NCBI GenBank assembly: GCA_037954235.1
Contig: JBBMOA010000013.1
Coordinates: forward strand, 22,191,001 to 22,255,000
Reading direction: 5' to 3'
Length of the DNA: 64,000 nt
Origin: Aulostomus chinensis
Taxonomy: Eukaryota > Chordata > Actinopteri > Syngnathiformes > Aulostomidae
In this document: positions 35,501-48,104 of the stretch, piece after piece
Position numbering within the stretch: position 1 is the stretch's first letter
How the letters are laid out: every line of letters starts with the position of its first letter
The notes under the pieces: generated by a model
Told to the model about the DNA's origin: nothing
Seen by the model: the letters and a program-made list of their open reading frames with translations, nothing else
The model's database searches: none
Made by a program: the position numbers and the translations under genes

Positions 35501-38500
35501 TAGAGAACTTCCTTGTTGTGAAAGAAAATTCTCCCCATAGCTGCTTGACCTTTTCTGTGCACAGATCTTTATTATTCCTCCCCAGCTTGAGCTCATATCA
35601 AGTTAACAACATGACAGTTTTAAAACTCCGTAAAGAATACGCTCAGATAAAATCAAAGTACAGGTAGTACTCGTTTTTCAGGCTTTCTTAGCGAGTTTTA
35701 GAAAGGCTTGTACAAATTTGCTAATACCTAAAATCAAGTTATTTTTCTGACTGATACAAATTTAAAAGGTCTGACGCAAAACGGGGAGGAAAGTGAGACC
35801 CAGCAATGTTTTTATTTACTGGTGAATGAGTTTAAAGATTTCCATCTCCCTGCTTGTCATAAGAATTAAAGTTGTTCTTAAAGCAGAACAAACGTGTCCA
35901 AGCAGAAAATGTTTGTTACAAGGAAGAAGTGGTTGAGATTGTGAGCTTTGCTAAGAAAAAGTCAGGGTTGGAGCCTTGTTTGTTTCAGTGGTGGTGACTC
36001 CTGCAGCGGGATCAAGCTGCAGCCAGGATGCTTCCTCTGATTATTAGTAGAGGAAGTGTGCATGGAGAGAGGCAGGAAATCCTCCCACTGTTAGCAGCGT
36101 GCCTGCCTGATTGGCTCTCTCATGAGTGTGTGACATATGTGTGTTTTTGCTATGTTCAGTTACAGATCTTTCAGTCTCTTGTAATACCCTTGTCCTTGTT
36201 ACAAAATGTGTAGGGCAGCTCTCAGCTAACGTCTCTGTTAGTAGAATCTGACAGGGTTTGATGCTTTCATACCCATCATTTCCATGGTAACTATTTCCCA
36301 TGACATGGTATCTCACCAAACCAACATTTTTGCTGCCACAACATAAAAAGGAAAACCAAAAAAATCAACTCAAACCATCATGTAATGTCCTGTGATATCT
36401 GCACTGTGGATAGAATCGGTGAATGTAGATTCATGGTCCCTCTGATGTCTGAGCTCCAGTGGCGGTGGAGCTCCTATTCTCAATCACTCACAGCAGTCAC
36501 ACTACGACGGATGTGACAGTGAAACAGATGAAGTGAAAGATAAGTGCTGCTCGAGTCATGAGAGTGGCGTAGTAGTGAGTCAGGTTCCCCTGTCTCGAAC
36601 TCAGGGGGTTCATGAATGGGCTTTTTGAGGTCTTAAGATATTTTTAACATTTTGTTCTGTGCATTAAGTACGTCAGGAAATATGGCCCTTATGAATATTC
36701 CATATTGATGCTAACTTCCTGGATGGCCCACAAATATATACATCATCCCTGCACTATTCAATAAAAACACAACGCTCCCTTATGGGTAAAAAGACAACAA
36801 GAATTAATTTATTGAAGCAACTTTCAACAAGTATTAAAAGTAAGAAAAGAGACCAACTATAAGTTCTTTGTGCATATGAAGCAGTTAAAACAAGAGCTTC
36901 AGATATGTCAGATTGTTGTGAAGGTGTCTGGCTAAACGGTGGCTTTCCATCGGTCCCTGCAGGCAGTGACTGACAGCTGCAGCCAAGGGAGGAGGACAGG
37001 TGAAGGTGTGTCAGTGTGGCAGCGTCCGCATGGCTGGTGTGTTGGAGTTTGATGTGGTTGAACGGAAACCGAATAAGGTCGCTATCTGGCCATGCAAATG
37101 GGCGCATGAGCACAAGCTTGTGAATAGATAGAGCACTGAAACCAAAGATACATTGCAGTATGCTGGACATTGGTTTGTTTGTTTTGTTTAGCCCAGAACA
37201 AATTTCCACATGTCCCTTTCACCCTCCAGTGGCTGATTTTAGTATCTTATTTTATCAAAGTCAGTGACCTAACATGGAATTTGAATACGCTTCTTTTGTG
37301 CTGATAGATTAATGTGTGAGCTTCCATTTATTTCCAAGTTTCCAACTGGGATTATACTGCAACAGCACATTCCCTGTGCCGTGGACTAATCGTCACACTG
37401 ACATCAGGAGCTCTCAGATGCGTTCAGTGGAAGGTTCACAGCTATCACATGCTTTTATGTTGTTGAGTGGTGTTTCACTGGATTGTGTTGTGACGGTGAG
37501 CGACGCTGGTGGCTAATGCTGGTGGCTAATGCTGGTGGCTAATGCTGGTGGCTAATGCTGGTGGCTAATGCTGGTGGCTAATGCTGGTGGCTAATGCTGG
37601 TGGCTAATGCTGGTGGCTAATGCTCGCTCATTTGCGTGCTGTTTTATGATGTGGGCAGTGACCGGCTGTGATTCCGGAGTTACAGGTGGTGTATCAGATA
37701 TATTCAGGGTTTCACAGCTACACTTCAAACATTTTTGATATCAGTACTTTTATTGATATTGACATTGATACTGCTTCCCAGACAATGCTTTAAAAAAAAA
37801 AGTTGCAGATTTGTTACTAATCTCTGGTTTTAGTTTTCAGCTCCTAGCCCCATTTTCACACACTCAGCACTGTTTAATAATGTGACAATAAAGAGCAAGT
37901 TCCCAAAATGCAAGTTAGCTTAATTTGTCTATTTCAACACTTGTTTTCACTGTCAGCCTGCTGGCATTTTCCCTCCAAAGCAATTTTCCAACATAAAGAA
38001 TAGATTACAACTTGGGGATTTACGTCTTATGTATTGAAATGTGGTATTGAACAGCAAGACATCCTCTCCTACTTGACGGTTAGAGAAATCAGAAAGCGGT
38101 TGGTGCCATGGAAGGATCAAACCCAGCCATACCTGCAGTATTCAAGTAAAAAAGCTTTCATACATACTTCCAGAGAGGTTCCTGTACACATTCTTCCTCT
38201 TACATTTAGGAGGAACTCTGGTTAAGTTGGTAATATCCATCCATCCATCCATCCATCCATTTTCTACCACTTATCCTGTTAAGGGTCGTGGGGGAGATGG
38301 AGCCTATCCCAGTAGCCTTCGGACCCTGGACGGGCTGCCAGTCCTTCGCCGGGCCAACACATAGAGACATACAACTATTCGCTCTCACAGCCACACCTAC
38401 GGTCAATTTAGAGTATCAATCAGCCTCGTCCCCTCTTGATGTCTTTGGACTGTAGGAGGAAGCTGGAGTACCAGAGAGAACCCACGCAGACACAGGGAGA

Positions 38501-41500
38501 ACATGGAGACTCACACAGAAAGATCCTGTGCTCCAGCCGGGGCTCAAACCCTGAACTTTTTTGCTGTGAGGCGACAGTGCTAACCACTGCACCACTGTGC
38601 TGCCCCAGTTGATGATATATTTATAGATAAACAAGTGAGTTCTTGAGAAATGAAGTGGCGTATTAATTATGCACACATTGATGCATACTAATGTCCTTGC
38701 TAAAGTGTGTTGAACTAAGCTGTGCTCTCCTGAGGTGTGACTCTGAAATGCCATTACAAGGGATTAACACGTATTAGACACTGCGCTTCAGGGCAGCTGT
38801 GCGCAGAGGAGACAGTAACAATACACATTCAGAGGATGAAGGAGTGTATGGACGGATAGACAGACAGGGAGGTGTGCAGGCAGAGAGTGAGGGACTGTCA
38901 GACTGACCCAGTTAAGCTAATGTGTAGGGATGCATCAAAAGGCAACATTGTCATCATTGTTAGCATCACGCTTTCAACGCTACACTGACTAACTGCCGAC
39001 TTGGCTTCCCGACACACTAAGGCCTTGTTCAGACTGCCTTCAGCCCTGCAGGGAAAACCCAGCCGCCTCCTCCATTTAAATGAGACCAGAGGCTTTAAGA
39101 AACACCTCCTGGAAGAAATATTACAGCGTGTTGAAGGAAATAGACAAATACAAGCTGATATAATTTTAGGCGAGACTACGAAAACCAACATTCAACATAT
39201 ATCCTTAGTTTAGTCTTACTTGCCTCACCTAGAAATCTCACTTTTGCTTGCAGATTAAATCCAGTTTCTGTCTCTCCTTTGAGGTCATTGCTCTGCTGAA
39301 ATCAAATAACACTGTAGTTCTAAACTAAGTCTGATTTTGGTGTTGGTGTTAGTTGTTGTGGTAAAGCCGGAGAGCCGAGGCTTGTAAAACCTGCCACCGT
39401 TTGCGTGTTACATCTGATGCTTTAGTAGTTATGTTTCCTGAGTGCTGAACTGAGATCTAAGGCAGACCAACTCTTGGCAGGTTCTGCTGCCAGCAGCGAG
39501 CCTCCTCCAGCTGATGGATGTCCGTCAGGTTTGTTGTGAGTTCCTGCAGTCTCAGCTTCACCCCACCAACTGTCTGGGCATCAGAGCATTCGCTGATCTG
39601 CACACATGCACCCAACTCCTCAATCAGGCCCACGCGTATGCTGGTAAGCTTTTTGCTGTTCACGCCACAAACCTTGAGTCATCCCTGCCATTGTTTGTGT
39701 GGTGTAGTAGGTGGCGGTACTTTTATGTAACCACTGGAAAGCTGCTACATATTCAGAGACTCCGAAAATGTCATTAAATAAGGATCATTAGCTGGAGATT
39801 GGGTTTCTTCCTAGTTTCAGATCGTGAAAGATTTCAGTAAAAACCTTTTAACATTTGAGCATGGAGTTAATTACTCCAGTATTTGTGTGTGTGCGTGTGT
39901 GTGTGCGTGTGTGTAACCCACCACATTTTTGTTTCTCAGAGCAGCATTTCACTGAGGTGGTGCAGGGAGAGGAGTTCCTGGGCCTTTCTCTGCAACAAGT
40001 GTGCAGTCTCATCTCCAGTGATAAACTCACCGTTTCCACTGAGGAGAAGGTCAGACGTCACTCTGCACACACACCCTGCAACTCTTTCCTACAGTATAAA
40101 ACTCTTAGACTGTGAAAAAGTGAAAATAACTGAGGGAACTAGGAAGAATGAAAAAGAAAGACAGAAAGAAAGTTTAGGAGGATCGGTGAAGAAATATTCC
40201 CTCTCCTCTTTTGTTGACCTTGGTAGTGGATATATTCCATTGGATGAAGTCTCTGTAAGCCCGTCACCAGGTGGTCAGATGGTGCGTGTGTGTGTGACAT
40301 CCTTCTGCCTGCAGCAGTAATCAAGGTGACGAGACACAGAGGGAACCTGACACTGTCAGAATGTCCACTCACTGTCAAACTAGCAGCGTCTGGATGTTAA
40401 TATGAAGTGAGCACAATCGGTTGCTGCATCACATCTTCTGTCATATATGAATCAAAACTGTCAGACTCGTGTCCTTCCTCTGGTACGGCTGCTTTTTCAT
40501 TTGTTGCTAGAACGACTTTACACCACATTTACAGTCTGTCCTGCCGCTCTGCTGAAATCACAAACACCAGTGTGAGCCAGTTGTCATGGTAGAAATACTA
40601 AACGTGAGATTGGGACTTTCAGATGTAAAAATGATTTGCATTCATTCCATCAAATCATCAGCTGCAAAATAGTCACCACTGGGGTTCCATTCAAATAAGA
40701 ACGACCAGTAATGCAATTGAAGAAGACAGTTCCAGAAAGCAACATGTAAATCAAGTTAAATCACAAATAAATCAAGAAAACTTGAATGTTTTGCGAGAAG
40801 AACAGCAAATACAGGCTTAATTTCCATGTATCTGCTGTGAGTTTCCAGTTCAGCTTTGGAGCTAATCACCTTTGAATAATGTGCCAACTCTGCCAAGTTG
40901 GAAGCTTTTCTGTTTTTCACAGCTTCACACCCTCAAAATGTGCCACAGCATTAGGAGGACTGGTGAAAAAGCTGGATTTGTTTAAGCATGAACTGAGTAA
41001 GACTAAAGAACTATGAGTTCGACGAGTCTTGCCTTATTCATACACGTGTCAGTGAATTGTGTTGGTTTGTGTTCAGAGACGTTGCTGGAGGGATCGTCCT
41101 TTTCTTTCAGCTGTCATCGTTGTGCTTTTGTATAAAACAAAAAGTTCCCGTGGTCTCTGGTGGAACCGGGAAGTTTGCACCTTAAAGCAGTTTGGCGTCT
41201 GTATGTGCTGTGAATACGCTGCAGAAACTCTGGTAGAACTTCATGGTGCGATTAAGGTGTCAACCACATCTCAGTAATGTGACTAAAACCTGAATACGGT
41301 GCGTTTGAATCTGACTGTTGCTTATCTGACTAAGGTCGTTAGAGTTGCTGTATCACATGTGCATGTAGCCAGTGATGCATCAGTTAATACCGAAGTTACA
41401 CTCGTGCAAGAAAAAGAAATCCGAGTCGGTCTGAGTGAAGCGTGCCTGACGTCCCTGTCCTCTCTCCCAGGTCTTTGAGGCGATGATATCTTGGATCAAG

Positions 41501-42144
41501 TACGATAAGCCGGCTCGTCTGGAGTACATGCCCAAACTAATGGAGCATGTTAGACTCCCACTGCTGTCCAGAGATTACCTGGTGCAGGTGAAGGAACAAC
41601 TGGGTTGCTCTTTGTTGACCTGATCTGCCTGTTTTGTATTTGTTGTTTGCTCAAGCACAAATGTTTGGTTAAAAACCTGAAGGATGGGGAGAGTAAACAC
41701 ACTCTGTGTTGATGTGTGTTTGTGATGGTCATCACAGGCGATTCTAGAGCTCTTATTAATTTATGTTAACAGTTTCGAAACTAAAGAGCAAGTCAGGTCT
41801 CGATTATTACTGTTCATATTAGATAGGAATATTACGCAGGAAACGCTGCAGCCTTCTCTGTGGCTCTAGAGTTTTGAACGATTAAAGGTGGGATGTGCTG
41901 GTTGTTTCAGATCGTGGAGGAAGAAGCTTTGATAAAGAACAACAACACCTGTAAAGATTTTCTCATAGAAGCTATGAAGTATCACCTGCTGCCAGCCGAC
42001 CAGCGGCACCTCATCAAGACGGACCGGACCCGCCCACGAACGCCAATCAGCATCCCCAAGGTACACAAACGCACAACTACACACTTTGACAGATACTACC
42101 GAGCAAGAAAGACCATGGAGCACGCTTGTACATTTTTAAATCAC

Positions 42145-42209
<65 letters not shown>

Positions 42210-44076
42210 CGTTCGTTCGTTCGTTCGTTCATACAGGTGATGATTGTGGTGGGTGGTCAGGCTCCGAAGGCCATCCGCAGTGTGGAGTGTTACGACTTCC
42301 AGGAGGACCGATGGTACCAAGTTGCTGACCTGCCGTCAAGACGCTGCCGGGCAGGTCAGACTCTGTTGTTGGTTAAGAATAATTGAAGTACTAAGTATAT
42401 TTGTGTACTACCAAATACCACATAATTACTAAATTAACCATTTGTAAGGTACATAGACGTGAAGTCAATGATTTTGACCAACCTTTGATCTTGGGAGTTT
42501 ATCCACATAACAGCATCATCTACATGTTTTTGTTGTTGATTTTATTGAGGAGTGATTTGTTTCAGCATGTATTCATATTTTTCACATTCTGCTTCAACCG
42601 TCTGCCTCTGAGTATTTTAAGGCAAAACACTTATTGCACCTTTTTTTTATACAAAACTGAGAGCTCGAAGTGCTTGACATTAAAAAGAACCTCTGTGTCA
42701 GGAATGACGTGGTGTTCCATGTTTGCAGGCGTCGTATCGATGGCCGGCCGCGTGTTTGCAGTCGGAGGCTTTAACAGTTCCTTACGGGAGAGAACGGTGG
42801 ATGTGTACGACGGAGCCAGAGACCAGTGGAGTGCAGTGGCCAGCATGCAGGAGAGACGCAGCACACTGGGAGCCGCCGTGTTGGGGGATTTGTTGTACGC
42901 CGTGGGAGGCTTTAATGGGAGTATAGGTACATACACACATACATCTGTACTTTACACCCATCTTTATTTATAGTCATAGGAATGTCACAGGTCAAAAATA
43001 CTAAGACAAGAACAATTGTAGTTTTACTTTTCACATTTTGTAGTTCCACCCAGTAATTTGCTTTCCAAGTAACTTTGTCTGTTAGTAGCTGCCTCACTCA
43101 GCTCTGGGTCAGACTGCTAATGAGCTCATTTCCTTCTTCAACTACTCCTTTAATTTGGAGATATTCAGAAAACGTCACTTTTGAATTTGAGTAAAGATTG
43201 ACGGATAAATCGATACATCAATCGGTCATTTTTTTTCAAGCAAAAACAAGTCAAACATTTCCTTCTCAGCTCCTCAATATCAGGATTTGTTGATCCTGTT
43301 TTTAGTCATTTTTAACATTAAATGAGGAGTCTTTGGGCTGTGGACTGTCAGCTGGACTGGGGAAGCATTTGGAACATGTCACTTTGGTCTCTGGGAAGCA
43401 GTCGTGAGCATTTTTTTTTTTTTTGGAATTTGTTCTTGATATTTTACTGACTAAATGAAAATAATGTAATGAAAATGAAACTAAGGCTGCACGGTGGTGC
43501 AGTGGTTAGCACTGTGGCCTCACAGCAAGAAGGTTCTGGGTTCGAGTCCCGGCTCGGGCACGGGATTGACCCTTAATGTGTAGGAATAAGCGGAAGATGA
43601 CGATGGGATGGAAAATGAAACTAATAATGCTGAATGTCCACATCCACACACTGCTGCACAGACAGTTTGATGTTACTCGTCTGTGATTATCCATCTTTGT
43701 TCTGTCTCTTCGTGTCCTCCGTGTGTCTCTTCATCAGGTTTAGCAACAGTTGAAGCCTACAATTATAAAACCAACGAGTGGATGTATGTCGCCCCCATGA
43801 ACACACGTCGCAGCAGCGTGGGTGTCGGGGTGGTCGATGGTAAGTGTCCTGTATCGGTGTCAAACTCTGTGTTCCTTCAAGTGTTTGAAAGAACCACTGG
43901 CGTTTATTACTGAGGATCTGTGATGTCACGCGTCCGTGTCACAGGTAAGCTGTATGCAGTCGGCGGCTACGACGGAGCGTCTCGTCAGTGTCTCAGCACA
44001 GTGGAGGAGTACGACCCTGTCACTGATCAGTGGTGCTACGTAGCTGACATGAGCACACGGCGGAGTGGAGCAGGTA

Positions 44077-44116
<40 letters not shown>

Positions 44117-45502
44117 CCCAACCAGGTCAATAAATGAGTCTGCCGATTGCTCTCCTGCACCAGTGATATCAGCCAGGTTCATTTGAAGGCTCCATCAAGA
44201 GTGAATTAGTCTGTGACTGTCAACAGAAACTCATGCTTGATTGCATTTTTTCCAACAGAGCAACAGCACCACCTGGTGGAATGTGATTGCAACTGCATAG
44301 AAGCGTTATCATATACTTGTACAGTCCCAGTAGTTGGTGTTTACACAGTAGTGAGCTTTATTAAAGGCTCTCCTGCTGGAACCCTAGAACAGACAAGAAC
44401 TTTAACATGTTTGAAGAGTAGGCTTGATATAAACTACACTCCAGCCAGAGCACCACCATGCTGTATGTTCACTTTCAGATTCAGAAAACTGTATTGATCT
44501 CTGTGGGGGGCAATTAAGGGAGCAGAGAGCGGTACAGTTGGTTACACAACAACATACATAAAGAAAGGTGTGCCGTGTCCAGGTGTGGGTGTTTTGGGTG
44601 GTCAGCTGTACGCAGCAGGAGGACATGACGGCCCTCTGGTGAGGAAGAGCGTGGAGGTGTACGACCCACAAACCAACGCTTGGAGGCTGGTGTGTGACAT
44701 GAACATGTGCAGACGCAACGCAGGTGAGAAGCTCACACACGCAGCACCCGTCCAACAGGTTTCACTAACGGCGTCCCGCCAGAAAATGTTAATCACGTAG
44801 GGAACCAGTAGGTAATTGGCAGCGTTTCAAACTTGCAGAGCTTCGGCTGGATCCCCCTCTCAGAATGATTCCCCCTCCCAAAAAGTCTAATTTGCCTTTC
44901 AAATACTCTCAAGTAGGTTTCCTGAGCTTTTTAAGAAGTTTTTTTGCTCCTGCATTACCTTGTGATAGTTCTTCCGGTTGGGCGCTGCATGCATGTCCGT
45001 CCATGCTTGTTCACGTTGGCACCAACCAAACTGCTCACATCTAAGTGCTGCTGGATCAAGAAGACATTATTATGATTCCATCGATGCCACTGAGAGTCTG
45101 TAAATGGATGTTTGGGGCAGCTGTGCTGTCTGTTAGATGTGTCATCATGTGCGCAACACAAATCTCCACAAATCTCCTGACGGATGTGCAGTGATGCAGC
45201 GGCTCTGTCTAATTCTCCCTCCAAGGTGTGTGTGCCATCAACGGTCTGCTGTACGTGATCGGAGGAGACGACGGCTCATGCAACCTCTCGTCCGTAGAGT
45301 TTTACAACCCGGCAGCAGACAAGTGGAGCCTCATCCCCACCAACATGAGTAATGGACGCAGCTATGCAGGTAACTCGCTCGCCAAAACACACCGAGGAAG
45401 TACAGCGACTGAGAGCTGCTGCCGTGTTCTAGCCGTCTCACTCTCGCCGTCTCTTCTGCTCCCTTGTCTCCAGGTGTCGCTGTGATTGACAAGCCGCTAT
45501 GA
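32541..45502 (+). CDS. klhl3: KLHL3, BTB-BACK-Kelch substrate adaptor of CUL3 ubiquitin ligase
   Basis: Fifteen coding exons: 32541-32593, 34212-34337, 35017-35123, 35214-35335, 39481-39643, 39940-40049, 41471-41587, 41911-42060, 42237-42354, 42729-42926, 43738-43839, 43945-44073, 44583-44723, 45226-45369 and 45474-45502. Phases all match, giving 602 aa against 587 in human; the extra 15 aa are N-terminal. BTB starts near residue 60 (MLCDVQLVAGNIEVPAHRVV), then BACK (LHPTNCLGIRAFADLHTCT), then six Kelch blades from residue 317 with GG pairs (IVVGGQ, AVGGF, AVGGF, AVGGY, AAGGHDG, VIGGDDG). KLHL3 brings WNK kinases to CUL3 for ubiquitination and so controls salt transport in kidney and gill-type epithelia. 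VMIVVGG, PRTPIS and the synteny favour KLHL3 over KLHL2, although the VIDKPL end resembles KLHL2. Exon 1 is the least certain part. Confidence 0.93.
32594..34211 (+). other. klhl3 intron 1
   Basis: A 1.6-kb intron without a recognisable nested feature. A 5' GT at 32594 within GGGGTAAGT and a 3' CAG at 34209-34211 give consistent phase. Confidence 0.75.
37505..37624. repeat. 13-bp minisatellite, about 9 copies
   Basis: The unit GCTGGTGGCTAAT is repeated about nine times with no mismatch until the last partial unit. It lies in klhl3 intron 4. Confidence 0.97.
38236..38606 (-). mobile_element. tRNA-derived SINE, near full length
   Basis: On the minus strand the element starts GGGGCAGCACAGTGGTGCAG with an A-box-like TGGTGCAGTGGTTAGCA, followed by a degenerate B box (GGTTTGAGCCC). 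It runs through a body with GAGTCTCCATGTTCTCCCTG and ends in a GGAT/ATCC tetranucleotide array (38236-38260 on the plus strand). This is a very common teleost dispersed repeat. The tRNA-like head is visible; the family name is not assigned. Confidence 0.75.
40050..41470 (+). other. klhl3 intron 6
   Basis: A 1.4-kb intron of unique-looking sequence with no feature recognised. Confidence 0.75.
42145..42230. repeat. GT array followed by TTCG array at the klhl3 exon 9 acceptor
   Basis: About 31 GT units, then five GTTC/TTCG units, ending six bases before the exon 9 acceptor AG (exon starts at 42237). Confidence 0.95.
43485..43610 (+). mobile_element. tRNA-derived SINE, internally deleted copy
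   Basis: The head GGCTGCACGGTGGTGCAGTG carries an A box (TGGTGCAGTGGTT, 43495-43507) and a perfect B box (GGTTCGAGTCC, 43539-43549). It jumps from GGCACGGGAT straight to the tail (GACCCTTA, AATAAGCGGAAGATGACGAT). Compared with the copy at 38236-38606 about 240 bp of body are missing. It lies in klhl3 intron 10. Confidence 0.75.
44079..44114. repeat. CA microsatellite at the klhl3 exon 12 donor
   Basis: About 18 CA units that begin four nucleotides after the GT of the exon 12 donor (GTACTCACACA). Confidence 0.95.
44440..44530. repeat. Possible retroelement tail fragment
   Basis: AAAACTGTATTGATCTCTG followed by a G run and AATTAAGGGA resembles the AACTTTATTGATCCCNGGGG tail frequent in fish dispersed repeats. 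Weak, based on a remembered motif. Confidence 0.3.
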
Positions 45503-48066
45503 CCACGGCGTTCCACCCGCATCCGCTCAGTGTCGGCCAGCAGTTTGACAGAGACGCACGCTGTGATATCTGGACGGGCAAATGAAGAGACGCCTTTAAG
45601 AACACAGGCCGGACGGACAGGATGACGCAATCAAGGACGGATGTTGAGGGTCTCTGGCAGCGACCACCAGCCTGATTTATTTGCTCTCTTCCATTCGAGG
45701 TCTGAGCAATCTGACTTTTATGGACAATTTTGCACTGGATAAGAAGCAATAGCTGCAGGAGAGCAGGATTCTAAGAGTTTTATCTTAAAGAAAAAAATGT
45801 TTGAAGCACATAAGCACCGATCGTCTGACTCCTCAAACACTGGAAGCAGTTCTCACGGGGGCGATGGCCTGCCGTCTATGGCCCTGGAGGACCTGAACGC
45901 TAAACAGTCACATGATCGACCGATTGATTCGACCTGCTTCCCCCTGCTGACGTTGCTGCAATAATCAGGACATCGCAACACTGCCCTGTGACCAGCTGCT
46001 GCATTCACAATCCTGGAAATGAGGGTTCGCCATTGGAGACTTTGAATAACTCAAACAATCATCAGACTTTCCACATTCCCAAGAATATTATGTTTGGTAA
46101 ACAGCCTGCTTTAGAGAAACTCACCCGGGTGGTTGGAGTCCTGTGCAGAACTGAAGAGAACCAGCGTTCTAGTTGCAGTGTAGTTAGTCAACGCCACAGT
46201 TGCCAGAGAGTATTTGTTCCCAGCCAGGCTCAGAGGGAGCACAGAACCCTGGAGGACCCGGGGGACGCAGGACAGTTGGATGGCGTTGAGAGATTTATTT
46301 GTGTTTATCTTAAAGCCACAAGATAGAAGTCGTTCCCACTCTTAAATTGTTTTGAGGACACGATAAATTACATTTTCCTAGAATTTGAAACATTTTTGGC
46401 CTCAAAATAGCTTTTTTTTTTTTTTTTTTTTTTTTCCCTCTCCCACGATTTTAGTTTACTTGAGACAAAAAAGGTATATAAGAACAATTGAATTTATTTT
46501 TTCCTCCTTCTGTGGTCTCTCCAGGGCTCGGTCACGTGGCGAGCTGCGGGATCATGTAAAGAATGTAGAAAACTCGTTTATATGCAAATCAAGTGTCATA
46601 TTTAAGACGTTGGAACATGTTTCAAGAGGTGACGCGATTCAGCACGGCAGGACTTGATTCAGTCACTGACACACTACTGATGCACTAAACACACGCACTG
46701 ACCCAGACAGGCGGCGGCGGCGAGTCGACAGTCGCCGGCTCGCTCGTCTGGACTGAGGAAGCGATCACTGACCAGCTGTCTGCTCTGCTGTCCGTCGTCA
46801 CGAGAGCATTTAAGACCCCTTCATCGATGCCAATCATTTCATCATAAATTGTAAAAATGTTGTGATGATGAATTATGCTGGAAATGTTTTTATATCTCAG
46901 TAACAAACTGGAATAATTCCTTGTTTTAACGAATATAAATATGCACTGTGGAAATTCCAAGTGTGGGATGCAAGCCTGGTATTTATTGTTTCATGGTTCA
47001 GTTGATCATACACTTACTCACGTCACATACTCGCACTTGAATGGTGTCACACATGAGCTTCAGACGTTCAGTAGACGGAGGGAGTGAGGCTCAGTCACAC
47101 AAACACCTCCACTGCTCTCTACTGCTCGTCCGGGCTTCCATCGGTCTCCTGGTGGCTGTCACTGACCGTGCAGTTGCGTCTGGGGTCTGTTTTCAGGTGA
47201 GAAACAGGCCAAGCAGAAACATCCCATCATTGGGAGACGTAAACTCCCCCCAAAAAACAAGTCCATCTCCCTCAGACTGCCAGCACATCCTTTTCGAGCG
47301 GTGAGATCAGGTTCGTGGTGTCCAGGCGTCCGAGCTACAGGTCAAAAGGTGGCGAACTGCCTGAGAAACCAGTTGAGAGTGACACAAAAAGATGCTAACA
47401 AATCCCCGTTAGATTATTCAGATTTATTGGAAGAGATTAGAAAATTAAAAAAAAAAAAACCCCGTGGTGTCCCTGTGAATGTGAACGGATCAAAGACCTT
47501 CTCTGCACTTGCGGTCTGCACGAAGCCGATGAAGACAGCCCAGAACCTGCACCGTTGCTCCACGGTGGTGAGACGCCACACGCATCAAATCATCTGGCTG
47601 AGATTGAGCGGATAGACGCTACGCTACGGGCTTGAAGGGCCGCAGCTAACTTGTTTCTCCTCCTTTGTCCTGTAAATCATGTTTTCAATGAAGTAAACCG
47701 TACTTTCATCCAGAAGATGTCGGTCGCACGTTTCCCTAAAGCCCAGGTTGGCATGAAACATCTTGTTGCGTTGCACCAACACACACGGAAGGTTGAGGTC
47801 GCTCAGCTGGGAGGTTCCAACAAGGGCGTGCTTGATTTTAGCTTTTGAAAAACTATTAAATAACACTTTTTTTTTAAAGTTTTCAAGCCCACCGGCAAAC
47901 CCATGATGATGATGATGATGGCATCATTGATCCGAAAGGATGAAACACTGGTGAACGTCTAAAAACCGAAAAAGGTCAGTCATAATTCTTTTTTTGTTTT
48001 TTTGGGCTGAAACATCAGTTTGGTCAAGGTTCTTCACTCCAGCTTGGAAACGTCATTTCATAAAAT

Positions 48067-48104
<38 letters not shown>

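Larger units (their letters stand above)
35336..39480 (+). other. klhl3 intron 4
   Basis: The largest klhl3 intron, 4.1 kb. It contains a 13-bp minisatellite (37505-37624) and a full-length-looking tRNA-derived SINE on the minus strand (38236-38606). The remainder looks unique, and no exon or RNA gene was recognised. Confidence 0.8.

Noticed and set aside
39702..39716. Third CTCF-like sequence TAGTAGGTGGCGG in klhl3 intron 5
   Set aside because: The first two conserved C positions of the core do not match.
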